Origin: SURF-21 sp964592775
GTDB lineage: Bacteria > Actinomycetota > Geothermincolia > Geothermincolales > RBG-13-55-18
Assembly: GCA_964592775.1 (NCBI GenBank)
Contig: CAZQFX010000012.1
Location: 1-29,611, forward strand
Direction: 5' to 3'
Length of the DNA stretch: 29,611 bases
A model generated the notes under the pieces. That model was given only the letters and a program-made list of their open reading frames with translations. It had not been told where the DNA came from and searched no databases. The first letter of the stretch is position 1; every line of letters begins with the position of its first letter. Positions 29,540-29,611 of the stretch are shown here, piece by piece. The position numbers were made by a program, and so were the translations under genes.

Positions 29540-29611
29540 TAACCTGATACACAACTACCATTACGTGGGAGCGATGATCCTTTTCTGCGTTGGCTTTTAC
29601 GCGGTCATCAT
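29529..29611 (+). CDS. mrpC: Mrp/Mbh antiporter subunit C (NuoK-like), partial at window end
   Basis: TTG 29529, behind GGAGGAAG and overlapping the mrpB stop, opens a frame that begins LDNLIHNYHYVGAMILFCVG and runs off the window after 27 residues. The sequence matches the N-terminal start and first membrane helix of MrpC/MbhG (NuoK family), which is the subunit expected next in this operon. Only the first helix is seen, so the call rests largely on position. Confidence 0.7.
   Translation, partial: MSLDNLIHNYHYVGAMILFCVGFYAVI

Overview
This window is a bacterial Wood-Ljungdahl (reductive acetyl-CoA) gene cluster, followed by the start of a membrane Mrp/Mbh-type cation antiporter operon. All genes I can support lie on the + strand. 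The DNA is GC-rich, gene overlaps and Shine-Dalgarno-like sites are common, and several starts are TTG or GTG. The acetyl-CoA synthase is the long bacterial form (728 aa, with A-cluster cysteines in the same spacing as the Moorella enzyme). Folate enzymes (Fhs, FchA, FolD) rather than methanopterin enzymes are present. This indicates an anaerobic, probably uncultivated bacterium able to fix CO2 or oxidise acetate by this route. A deep-branching actinobacterial or Firmicutes-like lineage fits the composition, but I cannot assign taxonomy from the window alone.

Layout. 1-813: possible tail of an upstream gene, then an alpha/beta hydrolase. 814-1734: 0.9 kb without a supported gene, holding a repeated hairpin element, a sigma70-like promoter and a structured leader of about 350 nt before fhs. 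1735-19590: fhs, acsV (corrinoid protein reactivator), cooC, fchA, folD, acsD, acsA (CODH), acsB (ACS), acsC, metV, metF, a core methionine synthase-like gene, lipA and acsE. 19658-24780: a three-gene formate dehydrogenase unit (NuoE-like, NuoF-like, and a selenocysteine FdhA interrupted by an in-frame UGA with a SECIS hairpin). 24943-27251: an acyl-CoA ligase homologue with damaged adenylation motifs and a DedA-family membrane protein. 27351-29611: a promoter and mrpE, F, G, an MbhD-like gene, an MbhE/MrpB fusion and the start of mrpC, cut by the window end.

How the parts work together. FdhA with NuoE/NuoF-like subunits interconverts CO2 and formate using NAD(P)H and perhaps ferredoxin. Fhs, FchA, FolD and MetF/MetV carry the one-carbon unit to methyl-THF. 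AcsE moves the methyl to the corrinoid protein AcsC/AcsD, which AcsV reactivates. AcsA reduces CO2 to CO, with CooC maturing the nickel site, and AcsB condenses methyl, CO and CoA. The core methionine synthase probably draws methyl groups from the same corrinoid protein. The Mrp/Mbh-type module could supply ion-gradient coupling.

Most notable points: the FolD homologue has lost two cyclohydrolase residues next to a dedicated cyclohydrolase gene; fdhA is a selenoprotein gene that automated calling splits in two; a folate-independent methionine synthase candidate sits inside the pathway cluster; the acyl-CoA ligase homologue lacks its P-loop and catalytic lysine; and a long structured leader precedes fhs. 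Two short runs of N interrupt acsA and mrpG. The mrpG run probably has the wrong length.
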